DNA from: Salinibacterium sp.
Lineage (GTDB): Bacteria > Actinomycetota > Actinomycetes > Actinomycetales > Microbacteriaceae
Length of the DNA: 64,000 nucleotides
Direction of reading: 5' to 3'
Assembly (NCBI GenBank): GCA_025351795.1
Contig: JANXVG010000074.1
Span: forward strand, 45,825-109,824
The position numbers were made by a program, and so were the translations under genes. Below the pieces are notes generated by a model. It searched no databases, was not told the DNA's origin, and saw only the letters and a program-made list of their open reading frames with translations. Below, in pieces: positions 44,555 to 52,874 of the stretch (position 1 is its first letter; each line of letters opens with the position of its first letter).

Positions 44555-45406
44555 TTAGGTCAGCACGCCGGTCGTGAGCAGCGCGATGAGTACCCCGCCG
44601 AGCAGGATGCGGTAGATCACGAACGGCAGGAATGATCGCTTCGAAATGTAGCTCATGAAGAATGCGATGACCGCGAATCCGACAACGCCAGCCACGATCG
44701 TGGAGACGGCAATCTGCGCCGGATCGAAGAGTTCGGGAACGCAGCCCTGTGCTGCAGCAACGCATGGCTGTTTGATGCTCTTGTAGACCTGAAAAAGTCC
44801 GCTGCCGAAGACGGCAGGAATAGCAAGCAAGAACGAGTATCGAGCCGCAGCTCTGCGCTCGTAGCCGAGGAAAAGCCCGGCTGTGATCGTTCCGCCAGAC
44901 CGGGACACCCCAGGAATGAGCGCGAGCGCCTGGGCAAAACCGAAGATCACGGCGTGCCGCCAAGTCAGTTCTTTCAGACGCAGTACTTTGCGACCCAGAT
45001 AGTCGGCGATACCGAGCAGGATGCCGAACACGATCATCGTGATGGCCACAATCCACAGGGAGCGCAGCGTCGTTTCGATTGCCGTCTGGAACGCGAGGCC
45101 AAGCACGACGATCGGAATACTGCCGAGAATGATGAACCAGCCGAGCCGCACATCCGGATCGCTCTGTGGCACTCGTGCAAACAGCGCCGCGAACCATTTG
45201 CTGACGATCCGCTTGATGTCGTACCAGAAGTAGACGATGACGGCCGTTTCGGTGCCGAGCTGGGTGATGGCGGTGAAAGCGGCGCCCGGGTCTGCGCCGG
45301 TTCCGAGAAACTCGCCGATGATTCGCAGGTGGGCGCTCGACGAGATCGGCAGAAACTCCGTGAGGCCCTGCACGAGTCCCAGGATGATCGCTTCGATCCA
45401 ACCCAC
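44555..45406 (-). CDS. uppP: Undecaprenyl-diphosphatase UppP
   Basis: UppP (BacA) recycles undecaprenyl pyrophosphate for cell-wall synthesis. The 283-residue protein has about eight membrane helices, [18 protein letters not shown] with the (E/Q)GxxE and phosphate motifs, and [11 protein letters not shown] with the conserved Arg. It starts 28 bp after the M20 peptidase stop and stands between that gene and mshC, a common actinobacterial order. Confidence 0.96.
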   Translation of the reverse strand: MGWIEAIILGLVQGLTEFLPISSSAHLRIIGEFLGTGADPGAAFTAITQLGTETAVIVYFWYDIKRIVSKWFAALFARVPQSDPDVRLGWFIILGSIPIVVLGLAFQTAIETTLRSLWIVAITMIVFGILLGIADYLGRKVLRLKELTWRHAVIFGFAQALALIPGVSRSGGTITAGLFLGYERRAAARYSFLLAIPAVFGSGLFQVYKSIKQPCVAAAQGCVPELFDPAQIAVSTIVAGVVGFAVIAFFMSYISKRSFLPFVIYRILLGGVLIALLTTGVLT

Positions 45407-45433
45407 GACAACTCCCTCAATAAAATACGAGCG

Positions 45434-46738
45434 TTAGTAGTTCAGAAGTAGGTCAGCGAGAACCTGCCTGCCAAACACTAATGCGTCGAGTGGCACTCGT
45501 TCGTCAACGCCATGGAACATTCCTGGGAAGTCAAGATCCGGCGGCAACTGCAGTGGGGCGAAGCCGTAGCCCGTGATGCCAAGCTTGGCGAGAGCCTTGT
45601 TGTCTGTGCCACCGCTCATCAGGTACGGAAGCACTTGCGCTCCAGGATCGCGAGCGGTCAGTGCGCTGACCATGGCATCCACGAGTGGCCCATCAAACGG
45701 GTTCTCGAGGCCGATGTCACTGTGCATGATCTCGATCTCGATGTCGTCGCCAATAAGCTCGCGTACCTGGGCGAGCACCGTAGCCTCCTCGCCGGGCAGG
45801 GTGCGGATGTCGATGAGCGCCTCGGCCACATCCGGAATCACGTTGTGCTTATATCCGGCGCTGAGTTTCGTCGGGTTGGTGGTCGTGCGAAGTGTGGCTT
45901 GGATGAAGCCAGCCGCCGTGCCCGTCGAGAGCACGAGTTCGTCGGGCGAGACTCGCTGCGGGTCAACGCCCATGACGGTGGCAAGCTCGGCGAGAAGTTG
46001 CGCTGTGGTCGCGGTGAGGTGAACCGGCCACTCTTGTCGGCCGACAATCGCCACCGCTTCTGCGAGCTTGGTGACCGCGTTGTTGTGGATGATGCGGCTA
46101 CCGTGTGCCGCGGTGCCCCGCGCGATGAGCTTGATCCAGACCAGCGCTTTCTCGCCCGTTTGCAGCAAGTACGCGCGCTGGCCGTTGAGATGCACGGAGT
46201 AGCCGCCGACCTCGCTGATCGCTTCCGTCGCTCCTGCGAACAGCTCGGGGTGACTGTCGACGATGTAGTGGGAGCCAAACACTCCCCCGTTCTCTTCGTC
46301 GGCAAAGAAGGCAATCACGAGGTCGCGGGCCGGCTGCCTGCCTGTGCCGAGAATGTCGTTGAGCGCGGTGATGATCATCGCGTCCATATCTTTCATGTCG
46401 ACGGCGCCGCGCCCCCACAACATTCCGTCGCGGATCTCGCCGGCGAATGGATCGACGCTCCAGTTCGCCGGATCCGCCGGCACGACATCCGTGTGGCCGT
46501 GCACAACGAGGGCAGACTTAGACCTGTCTGCGCCCTCCACGCGAGCGATCACCGAGGTGCGCCCCTCTGCCGAGTCAAAATACTGCGGTTCAAGTCCGAG
46601 GGCAGCGAGGTGGGCACCGAGGTACTCCGCGGCATCCGTTTCGCCCTTGGAGCGCCCTTCGCCGTAGTTCGTGGTGTCGAAACGGATGAGCTCTGAGGCG
46701 ATGCGGGCGGTCTCTTCGAGCACGGGTTGGTCGGCCAT
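45434..46738 (-). CDS. M20-family metallopeptidase
   Basis: The 434-residue protein has the zinc blocks VVHGHTDVVPADP, GRGAVDMKDMDAM (bridging Asp) and FADEENGG (catalytic Glu pair), and a dimerisation lid. It is of the ArgE/DapE/CPG2 type and may act as dipeptidase or N-acyl hydrolase; substrate is unknown. The first helix ends with LIRFDTTNYGEG, characteristic of actinobacterial members next to uppP. Confidence 0.9.
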   Translation of the reverse strand: MADQPVLEETARIASELIRFDTTNYGEGRSKGETDAAEYLGAHLAALGLEPQYFDSAEGRTSVIARVEGADRSKSALVVHGHTDVVPADPANWSVDPFAGEIRDGMLWGRGAVDMKDMDAMIITALNDILGTGRQPARDLVIAFFADEENGGVFGSHYIVDSHPELFAGATEAISEVGGYSVHLNGQRAYLLQTGEKALVWIKLIARGTAAHGSRIIHNNAVTKLAEAVAIVGRQEWPVHLTATTAQLLAELATVMGVDPQRVSPDELVLSTGTAAGFIQATLRTTTNPTKLSAGYKHNVIPDVAEALIDIRTLPGEEATVLAQVRELIGDDIEIEIMHSDIGLENPFDGPLVDAMVSALTARDPGAQVLPYLMSGGTDNKALAKLGITGYGFAPLQLPPDLDFPGMFHGVDERVPLDALVFGRQVLADLLLNY

Positions 46739-46771
46739 GCGTCCACCCTACGGTGCGGTCGCGTAGGCACG

Positions 46772-46800
46772 TCGAGACGCTCACGCCGGCGTGCTATTCT
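46772..46800 (+). promoter_or_regulatory. Candidate promoter of tRNA-Leu
   Basis: An extended -10 TGCTATTCT (hexamer 46795-46800) with a weak -35 TCGAGA (46772-46777) at 17 bp lies about 37 bp before the mature tRNA, allowing a short leader. No other gene reads from here. Confidence 0.45.
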
Positions 46801-46836
46801 CGTATCTCGGTGGTTCTGCAAAGGACATACCAATGC

Positions 46837-46921
46837 GCGCGGATGGCGGAAATGGCAGACGCGCTAGCTTGAGGTGCTAGTGCCCGTATAGGGCGTGGGG
46901 GTTCAAGTCCCCCTTCGCGCA
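46837..46921 (+). tRNA. tRNA-Leu (anticodon GAG)
   Basis: The 85-nt sequence folds as a class II tRNA: acceptor GCGCGGA pairs with TTCGCGC, followed by discriminator A; the D arm includes TGGCAGACGC; the anticodon stem CTAGC/GCTAG surrounds loop TTGAGGT with anticodon GAG at 46871-46873; a long variable arm (TGCCCGTATAGGGCG) and TPsiC arm with GTTCAAGTCC follow. It reads CUC and CUU codons. CCA is not encoded. Confidence 0.95.
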
Positions 46922-46960
46922 CGATGACTGGTTTGGCCTATGAGCCGGACAGGGTTCGAA

Positions 46961-47001
46961 AAATGGGTTGGACAATCGAATATCGATTGTCCAACCCATT
47001 T
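46961..47001. terminator. Perfect 19-bp hairpin downstream of tRNA-Leu
   Basis: AAATGGGTTGGACAATCGA (46961-46979) and its exact reverse complement (46983-47001) flank a 3-nt loop, followed by TCCTA. The length and perfection exceed a usual terminator; it may end tRNA transcription or be a mobile palindrome relic. Confidence 0.75.
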
Positions 47002-47168
47002 CCTATGCCCAGCTGCGGTCTCGGATGGCCGTGGTCATCACGTGTCGTGGTCGTAAAAGAGAAATTCGGGACGTTGCGTTCAGCGGGGTTAATAATCGTG
47101 GGTTTTTGTGCCGCTGTGTTTCGTTGAAATGGTTCGGTTGTGCCCAACCGTCGCCACCAACGGCATCC

Positions 47169-47240
47169 AGCGACAGCAACTTGCTAAGCGACAGCAACAC
47201 GCAAAGCGACAGCAACGCGCACAGCGACAGCAAATGGCGC
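47169..47240. repeat. Four 18-bp tandem repeats
   Basis: AGCGACAGCAA recurs at 47169, 47187, 47205 and 47223, exactly 18 bp apart, with the first three copies extended by one more C and a variable 6-bp remainder. No gene uses it convincingly. Confidence 0.9.
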
Positions 47241-47265
47241 CCGCCTCGATGACACCGAAGTAGTG

Positions 47266-47284
47266 AGCGTGCGTCCCGCACGCT
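47266..47284. terminator. Small GC-rich hairpin
   Basis: AGCGTGCG and CGCACGCT pair perfectly around TCC. It lies 53 bp beyond the 3' end of the fibronectin-type surface protein (minus strand), where it could stop transcription. Confidence 0.5.
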
Positions 47285-47336
47285 TAGCCTCGCCGAGGTT
47301 CAAGGCCCACCGGCTGATCGAACCGCTCGCGGTGGT

Positions 47337-48380
47337 TTAGGTACCGACGAGCCGTTCCGGCCGCACTCGGCGGTGCCACATCCGCGCGAGCAGCACCAAC
47401 CCCATTCCAACGAGCAGCGCAAGGAGCGCCATTCCCGCCTCGAGGGGTGCACTGGAAAATCCGGTACTGGCAAGAGCCGGGGCGGCAGTGGCCCCCAGAA
47501 TGGTGATCGGATTCGAGATGGTTGAGGCCGAACTCGTTCCGACGCCGTTAGTTGCCGTGACAGTGAACCGGTACGACTGACCGACGGTCAGCCCGGTAAC
47601 GGTGCACGATGTCGACGCAGATGTGCACGTGGCGCCACTCGGTTGAGAGGTGACCAGGTAGGACGTGATCGGTGACCCGCCCAGGTCAGTGGGTGCTACC
47701 CACGAGAGTGCGACCGTCCCGGCTGGCGTCCCCGCGATCGCGACAAGATTTGTCGGAGCTGCCGGTACTGTCGAAACGTAGGTGCGAAACAGAAAGTCCC
47801 GACCCGCGTTGTCGGCCGCCGGATTGTTCAGGTCATGCTCAGAGCCGCCAGCGTAAGCGTTGTTGCCGTTGTCCTCCACCGCAAGAAAAGGAGGCTCGGG
47901 GAACTCGCCCGCACTGAGGGGTAGGGATGGCACGACGAATGTGATCGCGTACATCGTGCCTGCCGAGATAGCAATGGGGGTATCAAGGATCGTGGTCACC
48001 CAACCCGCTTCGGTGACCGCCGGAATCGTGCCGGTGCCCACCACGGTGCCAGTGGGTATACCGGAGCCGTCCACCGCCGTGATCTGCATCACCGCGGATG
48101 GTCCACCGAGCTGCTCCGCGATATCGATAGCGGTGAGACTACCGGTGAGGCCGGCCGTGAACGTTTGCGCGAACCGCTGGGCTTGCGAATTGCCGATCCA
48201 GTTCCCCGAAGGATTGCTGGTGTTCGATTGATCCACAACACCAGGCGGGGCAACAGCAGACGCCGCAGATGCGCCCGAGAGCACGAGCGCTCCCACCAGA
48301 AGCGGGGCTGAAAGACGCGCCAGTCGCAAGCGTTTGCGACGATTAGCTGCCATCGAGATACGAATACGGCGGCACGACAT
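47337..48380 (-). CDS. Secreted fibronectin type III protein with LAxTG sorting signal
   Basis: The 347-residue protein has an N-terminal signal (about residues 18-41, ending ASAASAVA), a ~160-residue beta-rich domain (QAQRFAQTFTAGLTGSLTAI onward) like carbohydrate-binding or choice-of-anchor domains, one fibronectin III domain (APTNLVAIAGTPAGTVALSW to about residue 290), then LASTG, a membrane helix and a basic tail (RMWHRRVRPE). LASTG fits the LAxTG motif of class E sortases in high-GC Gram-positives, so it should be attached to the cell wall. Start choice (48380) leaves an 18-residue basic pre-signal; ATG 48353 is an alternative. Confidence 0.85.
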   Translation of the reverse strand: MSCRRIRISMAANRRKRLRLARLSAPLLVGALVLSGASAASAVAPPGVVDQSNTSNPSGNWIGNSQAQRFAQTFTAGLTGSLTAIDIAEQLGGPSAVMQITAVDGSGIPTGTVVGTGTIPAVTEAGWVTTILDTPIAISAGTMYAITFVVPSLPLSAGEFPEPPFLAVEDNGNNAYAGGSEHDLNNPAADNAGRDFLFRTYVSTVPAAPTNLVAIAGTPAGTVALSWVAPTDLGGSPITSYLVTSQPSGATCTSASTSCTVTGLTVGQSYRFTVTATNGVGTSSASTISNPITILGATAAPALASTGFSSAPLEAGMALLALLVGMGLVLLARMWHRRVRPERLVGT

Positions 48381-48936
48381 AGGACCTCCAAACGCGGCGG
48401 CGAATCTCGCCTCTCCGCGATTCTAGGGGTCACCTCCACGGAGTGGTGTATCTCCGGCTGGTGGGCGCCGCATTGTCGACGAGAGAAGCCATCGTCGGAT
48501 AGTTGATGAGAACTGAGTGGGAATCTCACGAAGAGACGACGCGGAATGCACGTGACCAGTCTGACTTGCTCGACCTGTCGGCCGAGTTGACGCTCAGCGA
48601 TGTTCCCGATCGGATTCTGGTAGCGATCGAAATGCTCCACCACGGCTGATCGCGGGGTAAGTGTCAGTGTCCATCGGCGCTGTCCCGTTCGAACGCGATA
48701 GTGAGCGCGCTACCGACCGCAGCGGTGCGCTGTCGAGGGTCTTGTCGACCGTCGTCGATGTCGTTCTCAACCGGCTGGACAATCCCGAGCACCGCCCGAC
48801 TAAACGACGGGCCGGATGCTGTGCTCTCGTCTCCTGCGGTGAGCCGGATCGCTCGCTTCCAGAAATCTGACGGGTGCCGCATTAGTCGCCCCTCGTGGAG
48901 CAATTGTTGTGGTATCATCTGCCGTGTCAGTAATGT
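48381..48936. other. Intergenic region between two surface-protein genes
   Basis: No supported gene. Short frames on both strands around 48660-48870 are low-likelihood. The divergent promoters of the two surface proteins must lie here. Confidence 0.5.
48910..48918 (+). promoter_or_regulatory. Extended -10 promoter element
   Basis: TGGTATCAT matches the extended -10 consensus (TG, one base, then TATCAT). It lies 19 bp before the ATG of the surface protein, and no -35 at 17 bp is evident, as expected for extended -10 promoters. Confidence 0.45.
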
Positions 48937-50142
48937 ATGAACGATTTTCACTGGTTCAATCGATCTAAAGGACTCCTCCCCACCATGATCAATACGATCT
49001 CCGCGCCGCCACGTGTTGTTGGTCGGCGTGTTCTTGCGTTGCTGACCACCATGGCAATAGCTCTCGTTCTGACCGGAATGGGCGCGACCAGTGCCCAAGC
49101 AGCCACAAGCACCCCGGCGATCGTAGCCGGTTCACCAACCACGAACCCCTTTACCCATTTCACCGAGTACAACGGTCTCCTGTACTTTTCTGCAGTCAAC
49201 GGCGCGGTGAATTCGCTCTACAGCTACGACGGCGTCAATCCCGCTGTGCTCATCGCCGGTAGCATCCAAGATCCGAATTACCTTGTCGTGACCAACGGAC
49301 GTCTGTTCTTCGGCGGATACAACGGCACCACGACCGCGATGTACAGCTACGACAGCACGACGGCTTTAGCCCCGATCGCAATTACCGGGTCGCCTTCCCA
49401 GGCCGGTCGCTTGTTCGTGTCTGGTGGCCTTATCTACTTCAGTGCGTTTGACAACATCTCAATGTCTGTCAGAGCCTTCATCTACAACCCACTAACCCCG
49501 CTCAGCGCCCCCGTTCTCATGCCAGGCTCCCCCGTTGGGACTTTCGAATTCACCGTGTACAGTAGCGTCCTCTACTTCGGCGGGTACAGCGGCGTGAATA
49601 ACCTGATCTACCGTTACAACCCCGCAACCCCCGCAACCCCGGCCGCCGTAATTTCCGGATCGCCCCCCAGCCCCGGCAGTTTCACGGTGTACGGTGGCCT
49701 CCTCTACTTCGGCGGATCTAACGGCACGAGCACTGTGCTCTACAGCTACGATGGAATCGCCTTCGCCCAAGTCGCGGGATCGCCCACTGGTACATCCGGT
49801 TTCACCGTGTATGACGGCAACCTCTACTTCAGCGCGAACAACGGCACCAGCTACGTGCTTTACCGCTACGACGGAACCACTCTCACCGAAATCGTGGGAT
49901 CGCCTCTGTACCCCAGCGCACTCTCCGTGTATGCGGGAAAACTCTATTTCAGCGGGGACCCCAGTATTGAGGCTGCTGCCCCCCGCATGTGGGTACTCGC
50001 GACTCTGGCTAACCCCGCTGTGCTGGCCGCCACCGGGCTAAACACGGCTCTTCCTCTTGGGCTGGCCAGTGCCATACTGCTCGCGGGCGGGCTGGCCCTC
50101 GCGGTGGTACGCCGGCGCGCGCTGCCAACACAACGGGCGTAG
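48937..50142 (+). CDS. Secreted repeat protein (beta-propeller-like) with LAxTG sorting signal
   Basis: The 401-residue protein has a signal peptide (about residues 25-56, ending SAQAA) and six to seven repeats of about 43 residues built around TVYGGLLYFGGSNGTSTVLY, with forms such as FTVYDGNLYFSANNGTSYVL. Each unit looks like a beta-propeller blade. The C-terminus has LAATG, a membrane helix and a basic tail (VVRRRALPTQRA), a class E sortase signal. ATG 48937 lacks a ribosome site; ATG 48985 is the alternative. It is divergent from the fibronectin protein, and the two share the same anchoring type. Confidence 0.85.
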   Translation: MNDFHWFNRSKGLLPTMINTISAPPRVVGRRVLALLTTMAIALVLTGMGATSAQAATSTPAIVAGSPTTNPFTHFTEYNGLLYFSAVNGAVNSLYSYDGVNPAVLIAGSIQDPNYLVVTNGRLFFGGYNGTTTAMYSYDSTTALAPIAITGSPSQAGRLFVSGGLIYFSAFDNISMSVRAFIYNPLTPLSAPVLMPGSPVGTFEFTVYSSVLYFGGYSGVNNLIYRYNPATPATPAAVISGSPPSPGSFTVYGGLLYFGGSNGTSTVLYSYDGIAFAQVAGSPTGTSGFTVYDGNLYFSANNGTSYVLYRYDGTTLTEIVGSPLYPSALSVYAGKLYFSGDPSIEAAAPRMWVLATLANPAVLAATGLNTALPLGLASAILLAGGLALAVVRRRALPTQRA

Positions 50143-50439
50143 GTGCAGGCTCAGCACATACAGTGCAGCAGTTCAGCCCGTAACTGTAGGACGGTTACGG
50201 GCTGAATCGTCTCGTCACGCACATGTAGCCCTCGTGGTGGTCGTAGGTCGAACGCTCGCCAATGGGCCGGATGCCTCGGGTTCGAGCCCCGGCGTTCACC
50301 CAAAGAAGCGCGGCTCTCCTGCTCATTCCGTCTCGACGCCGGCCAGTTCGCTCGTCCAGAAAGAGCGCTGCGCGAGCGCGGTTGATAGCCCTGAGGTAGA
50401 CCAAACTTCCAGCGATGTCATCGTGGATAGACTGACGGC
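50143..50439. other. Gap with terminator
   Basis: Apart from the hairpin at 50172-50206 no feature or gene is supported. Confidence 0.5.
50172..50206 (+). terminator. Perfect 13-bp terminator hairpin
   Basis: TTCAGCCCGTAAC and GTTACGGGCTGAA pair around a 9-nt loop, 30 bp after the stop of the repeat surface protein. Confidence 0.75.
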
Positions 50440-50646
50440 ATGCCTCTCGCACCTACGCAGGCCATCATCACTGTCACCGGGAAAAGCCTTAACCGTGCCG
50501 TAGAGGAGCTCCGGCAGGCTTTGCTCCCCTACGCGGATGCTCACATTGTTGCCGTCACGCAACGGACTAACTGGTTCACATCGTTCGTCGGCCTCATCGA
50601 GATCGTTGCCGTCATCGACTACACCCCGGCGCCACCAGCAAACTAG
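50440..50646 (+). CDS. Small hypothetical protein
   Basis: The 68-residue frame begins MPLAPTQAIITVTGKSLNRA and ends in Pro/Ala. It has alternating hydrophobic strands and an amphipathic helix (NRAVEELRQALLPYADAH), giving it the look of a folded alpha/beta unit. No ribosome site precedes it, but a TAGACT hexamer 7 bp before the ATG would suit a leaderless transcript. No family recognised; it may be spurious. Confidence 0.4.
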   Translation: MPLAPTQAIITVTGKSLNRAVEELRQALLPYADAHIVAVTQRTNWFTSFVGLIEIVAVIDYTPAPPAN

Positions 50647-50720
50647 CCCGGTGCTCGCGCTGCTAGCGCGCCGAACTGGCCGGTGTCCGCGCTGTTAGCC
50701 CGCGCAACTAGCTGGCCGAA

Positions 50721-51395
50721 CTAGCCCGTGTATTCGGCCGTGACCATGATCGGCTTGTGGTCGGATTTTCCGCGACGCAGCGTTTCGACGCTCTTCACGG
50801 TAAAGCCGGCCGAGGTCACGAAGTCGAAGTGGCCCCGGAACATGAGGAACCGAACGTACGTCTGGCGATCGCTGCGAGTAAGGCTGTAGCCAGTCTCGAT
50901 CACGTGCGTGCCGAGTCCACCCTGGAAGAGCGGGTAGTTGAAGTCGCCCACCATGAGCGTGGGAGCCTTGGCGCCCAACTCCTGTAACTCCAGGTGGGCC
51001 GCGGCTATCTGCTTACGCCGCAGCGCGTTGGTGGCCGTGAGTGGCGACGCGTGGAACGAAGCGATCACGAGCTCGCGCTTCGTTTCGGCGTCCATGAGCT
51101 TAATGCCGATAAGCCGCTCGTGAGTCGGGGCGAGAATCATATCGTGCAGTGACTTCTTCAGCAGAACGCTGCGCGAATCTTCGGGCGTGAACCGGTCGGA
51201 GCGCACGTACACTGCGAGCCCAAGCCGGTTATCGTGGGTGGAACCAGCGAGTGTCAGATGACCGAGTTCTCGCGGCAGTTGGGCGGTGAATGCCTCCTGC
51301 AGACACAGGGCATCGGCGTTGTAATCGTCGACGAGTTTGAGTAGTTCGCCGCGCGCGGAATTCTTGAGGAGGTTGTAGCTGATGACTCTGATCAC
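50721..51395 (-). CDS. Endonuclease/exonuclease/phosphatase-family protein
   Basis: The 224-residue protein has the EEP fold: MIRVISYNLLKN start, CLQEAF (metal Glu), VGDFNYPLF (Asp, Asn) and KSDHKPI (Asp-His) at the end. The family includes DNases, sphingomyelinases and phosphatases, and specificity is not visible. There is no signal peptide, so it is cytoplasmic. It follows the amino-acid permease on the same strand with a 46-bp gap. Confidence 0.85.
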   Translation of the reverse strand: MIRVISYNLLKNSARGELLKLVDDYNADALCLQEAFTAQLPRELGHLTLAGSTHDNRLGLAVYVRSDRFTPEDSRSVLLKKSLHDMILAPTHERLIGIKLMDAETKRELVIASFHASPLTATNALRRKQIAAAHLELQELGAKAPTLMVGDFNYPLFQGGLGTHVIETGYSLTRSDRQTYVRFLMFRGHFDFVTSAGFTVKSVETLRRGKSDHKPIMVTAEYTG

Positions 51396-51441
51396 TCTGG
51401 TTTTTCAGCCCTTTTCATCGCGGACAGTGCAAGACACCAGC

Positions 51442-52713
51442 CTAGGCGCTCATGGGATTACCACGGACTCGCCGGGTGACGAGCCGATACCCCACGCCGA
51501 ACAATACGACACCGACACCCACAGCGATTGCTGTGATCGGCAACGTCGCGACCAGGACAAGGCAACCGATCGCCCCGAAAATCTGCAGCGCGCGGGGGTA
51601 TCGCCGGTGCTCGTGGCCCTGGCGATACGCGGCGACATTGGCCACCAGATAATACAGCAGCACGCCGAACGATGAGAAACCGATCGCTCCGCGCAGGTCA
51701 ACGGTTGCCACCAGAACACACACGATCACGGCCAGCGCGATCTCGGCACGATAGGGTACGGAGAATCGCGGATGCACCGCGGCCAGCCAGCGCGGCAAGT
51801 CACCTTCGCGCGCCATCGCGAGCGTGGTGCGCCCGATGCCAGCGATGAGCGCGAGTAAGGCGCCGAGCGACGCGGCAGCCGCTCCGATGCGTACGACGGG
51901 TGCCGCCCATCCCCAGCCCGCGGCCTCGACGGTATCGCGTAGTGGGGCGCTCGACCCCGCGACCCCGGCTGGCCCCACGGTGCCGAGCATGACGACCGCC
52001 ACTGCCGCATAGACGAGCACGACGATGACGAGGGCGATGACGATCGCGCGCGGGATTGTGCGGGAGGGGTCGCGAACTTCCTCCCCGAGGGTCGCAATGC
52101 GCGCGTATCCGGCGAAGGCAAAGAAGAGTAGACCGGCGGATTGCAGGATGCCGTATGCACCGCTTCCGACGAGGCTCGAGGCGTCCGCCAGATGGGCCGC
52201 GGGTAGGCCAGATGACACCCCGGCTGCGACGACCACGGTCAGCACGAGCAGCACGACAACGACGATGATACGGGCGAGAAATGCGGTGCGAGTGACACCG
52301 ACGTAGTTGACGGCGGCGAGGGCGAGCACGGCGGCGACGGCCACCGGGCGTTCCCAGCCAGCGGGTGCAGCGTACGCGGCGAAGGTGATGGCCATCGCGG
52401 CGCAACTGGCCGTCTTGCCGATCACGAAGCTCCAGCCCGCGATGAAGCCCCACCACGGACCCAGGCGCTCACGCCCGTACACGTATGTGCCACCCGAAGT
52501 CGGGTATTGCGCGGCAAGCTGCCCGGATGCAGTTGCATTGCACACCGCGACGATCGCAGCCACGACGAGACCGACAAGTAGGCCGTTTCCGGCAGCTTGA
52601 GCAGCCGGCGTGAACGCCGCGAACACCCCTGCGCCGATCATCGAGCCGAGCCCGATCACGATGGCGTCGGTCAACCCGAGCCGCCTCGCCAGCACCGCCG
52701 TCTCAGCCATCAC
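51442..52713 (-). CDS. APC-superfamily amino acid permease
   Basis: The 423-residue protein has about twelve membrane helices and the helix 1 signature IVIGLGSMIGAGVFAAFT (GxG unwound segment) of amino acid/polyamine/organocation transporters. PTSGGTYVYGRERLGPWWGF and FFAFAGYARIATLGEEVRDP (helix 6 and after) are conserved in the family. The substrate is probably an amino acid; it cannot be specified. It diverges from the NCS1 operon, with a 161-bp gap. Confidence 0.9.
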   Translation of the reverse strand: MMAETAVLARRLGLTDAIVIGLGSMIGAGVFAAFTPAAQAAGNGLLVGLVVAAIVAVCNATASGQLAAQYPTSGGTYVYGRERLGPWWGFIAGWSFVIGKTASCAAMAITFAAYAAPAGWERPVAVAAVLALAAVNYVGVTRTAFLARIIVVVVLLVLTVVVAAGVSSGLPAAHLADASSLVGSGAYGILQSAGLLFFAFAGYARIATLGEEVRDPSRTIPRAIVIALVIVVLVYAAVAVVMLGTVGPAGVAGSSAPLRDTVEAAGWGWAAPVVRIGAAAASLGALLALIAGIGRTTLAMAREGDLPRWLAAVHPRFSVPYRAEIALAVIVCVLVATVDLRGAIGFSSFGVLLYYLVANVAAYRQGHEHRRYPRALQIFGAIGCLVLVATLPITAIAVGVGVVLFGVGYRLVTRRVRGNPMSA

Positions 52714-52874
52714 CGCACGCTATCGCGACTCGCACGCATCGCTCGCCTGCCCCGAGCAAACACCGGATGAATTTTGCAACACACTGATGTTACGCGGATG
52801 TTCGCGACGATTGAGCTTCACCACCGATAACGTTGACCCCACAGCCACCCCGCGTTTCAGTTGAAAGGAAAATC

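Larger units (their letters stand above)
47002..47336. other. Non-coding gap with repeats
   Basis: No gene seen. The region contains the 18-bp tandem repeats, a small hairpin, and a 19-codon open tail ending TAG 47334-47336 that may be a coding relic. Confidence 0.5.

Noticed and set aside
45512..46696. Plus-strand 394-codon frame opposite the M20 peptidase
   Set aside because: Antisense to clear zinc-binding motifs of a real peptidase.
47169..47240. CRISPR-like array
   Set aside because: Repeat core is only 11-12 bp with 6-7 bp between; no spacer-length gaps and no cas genes.
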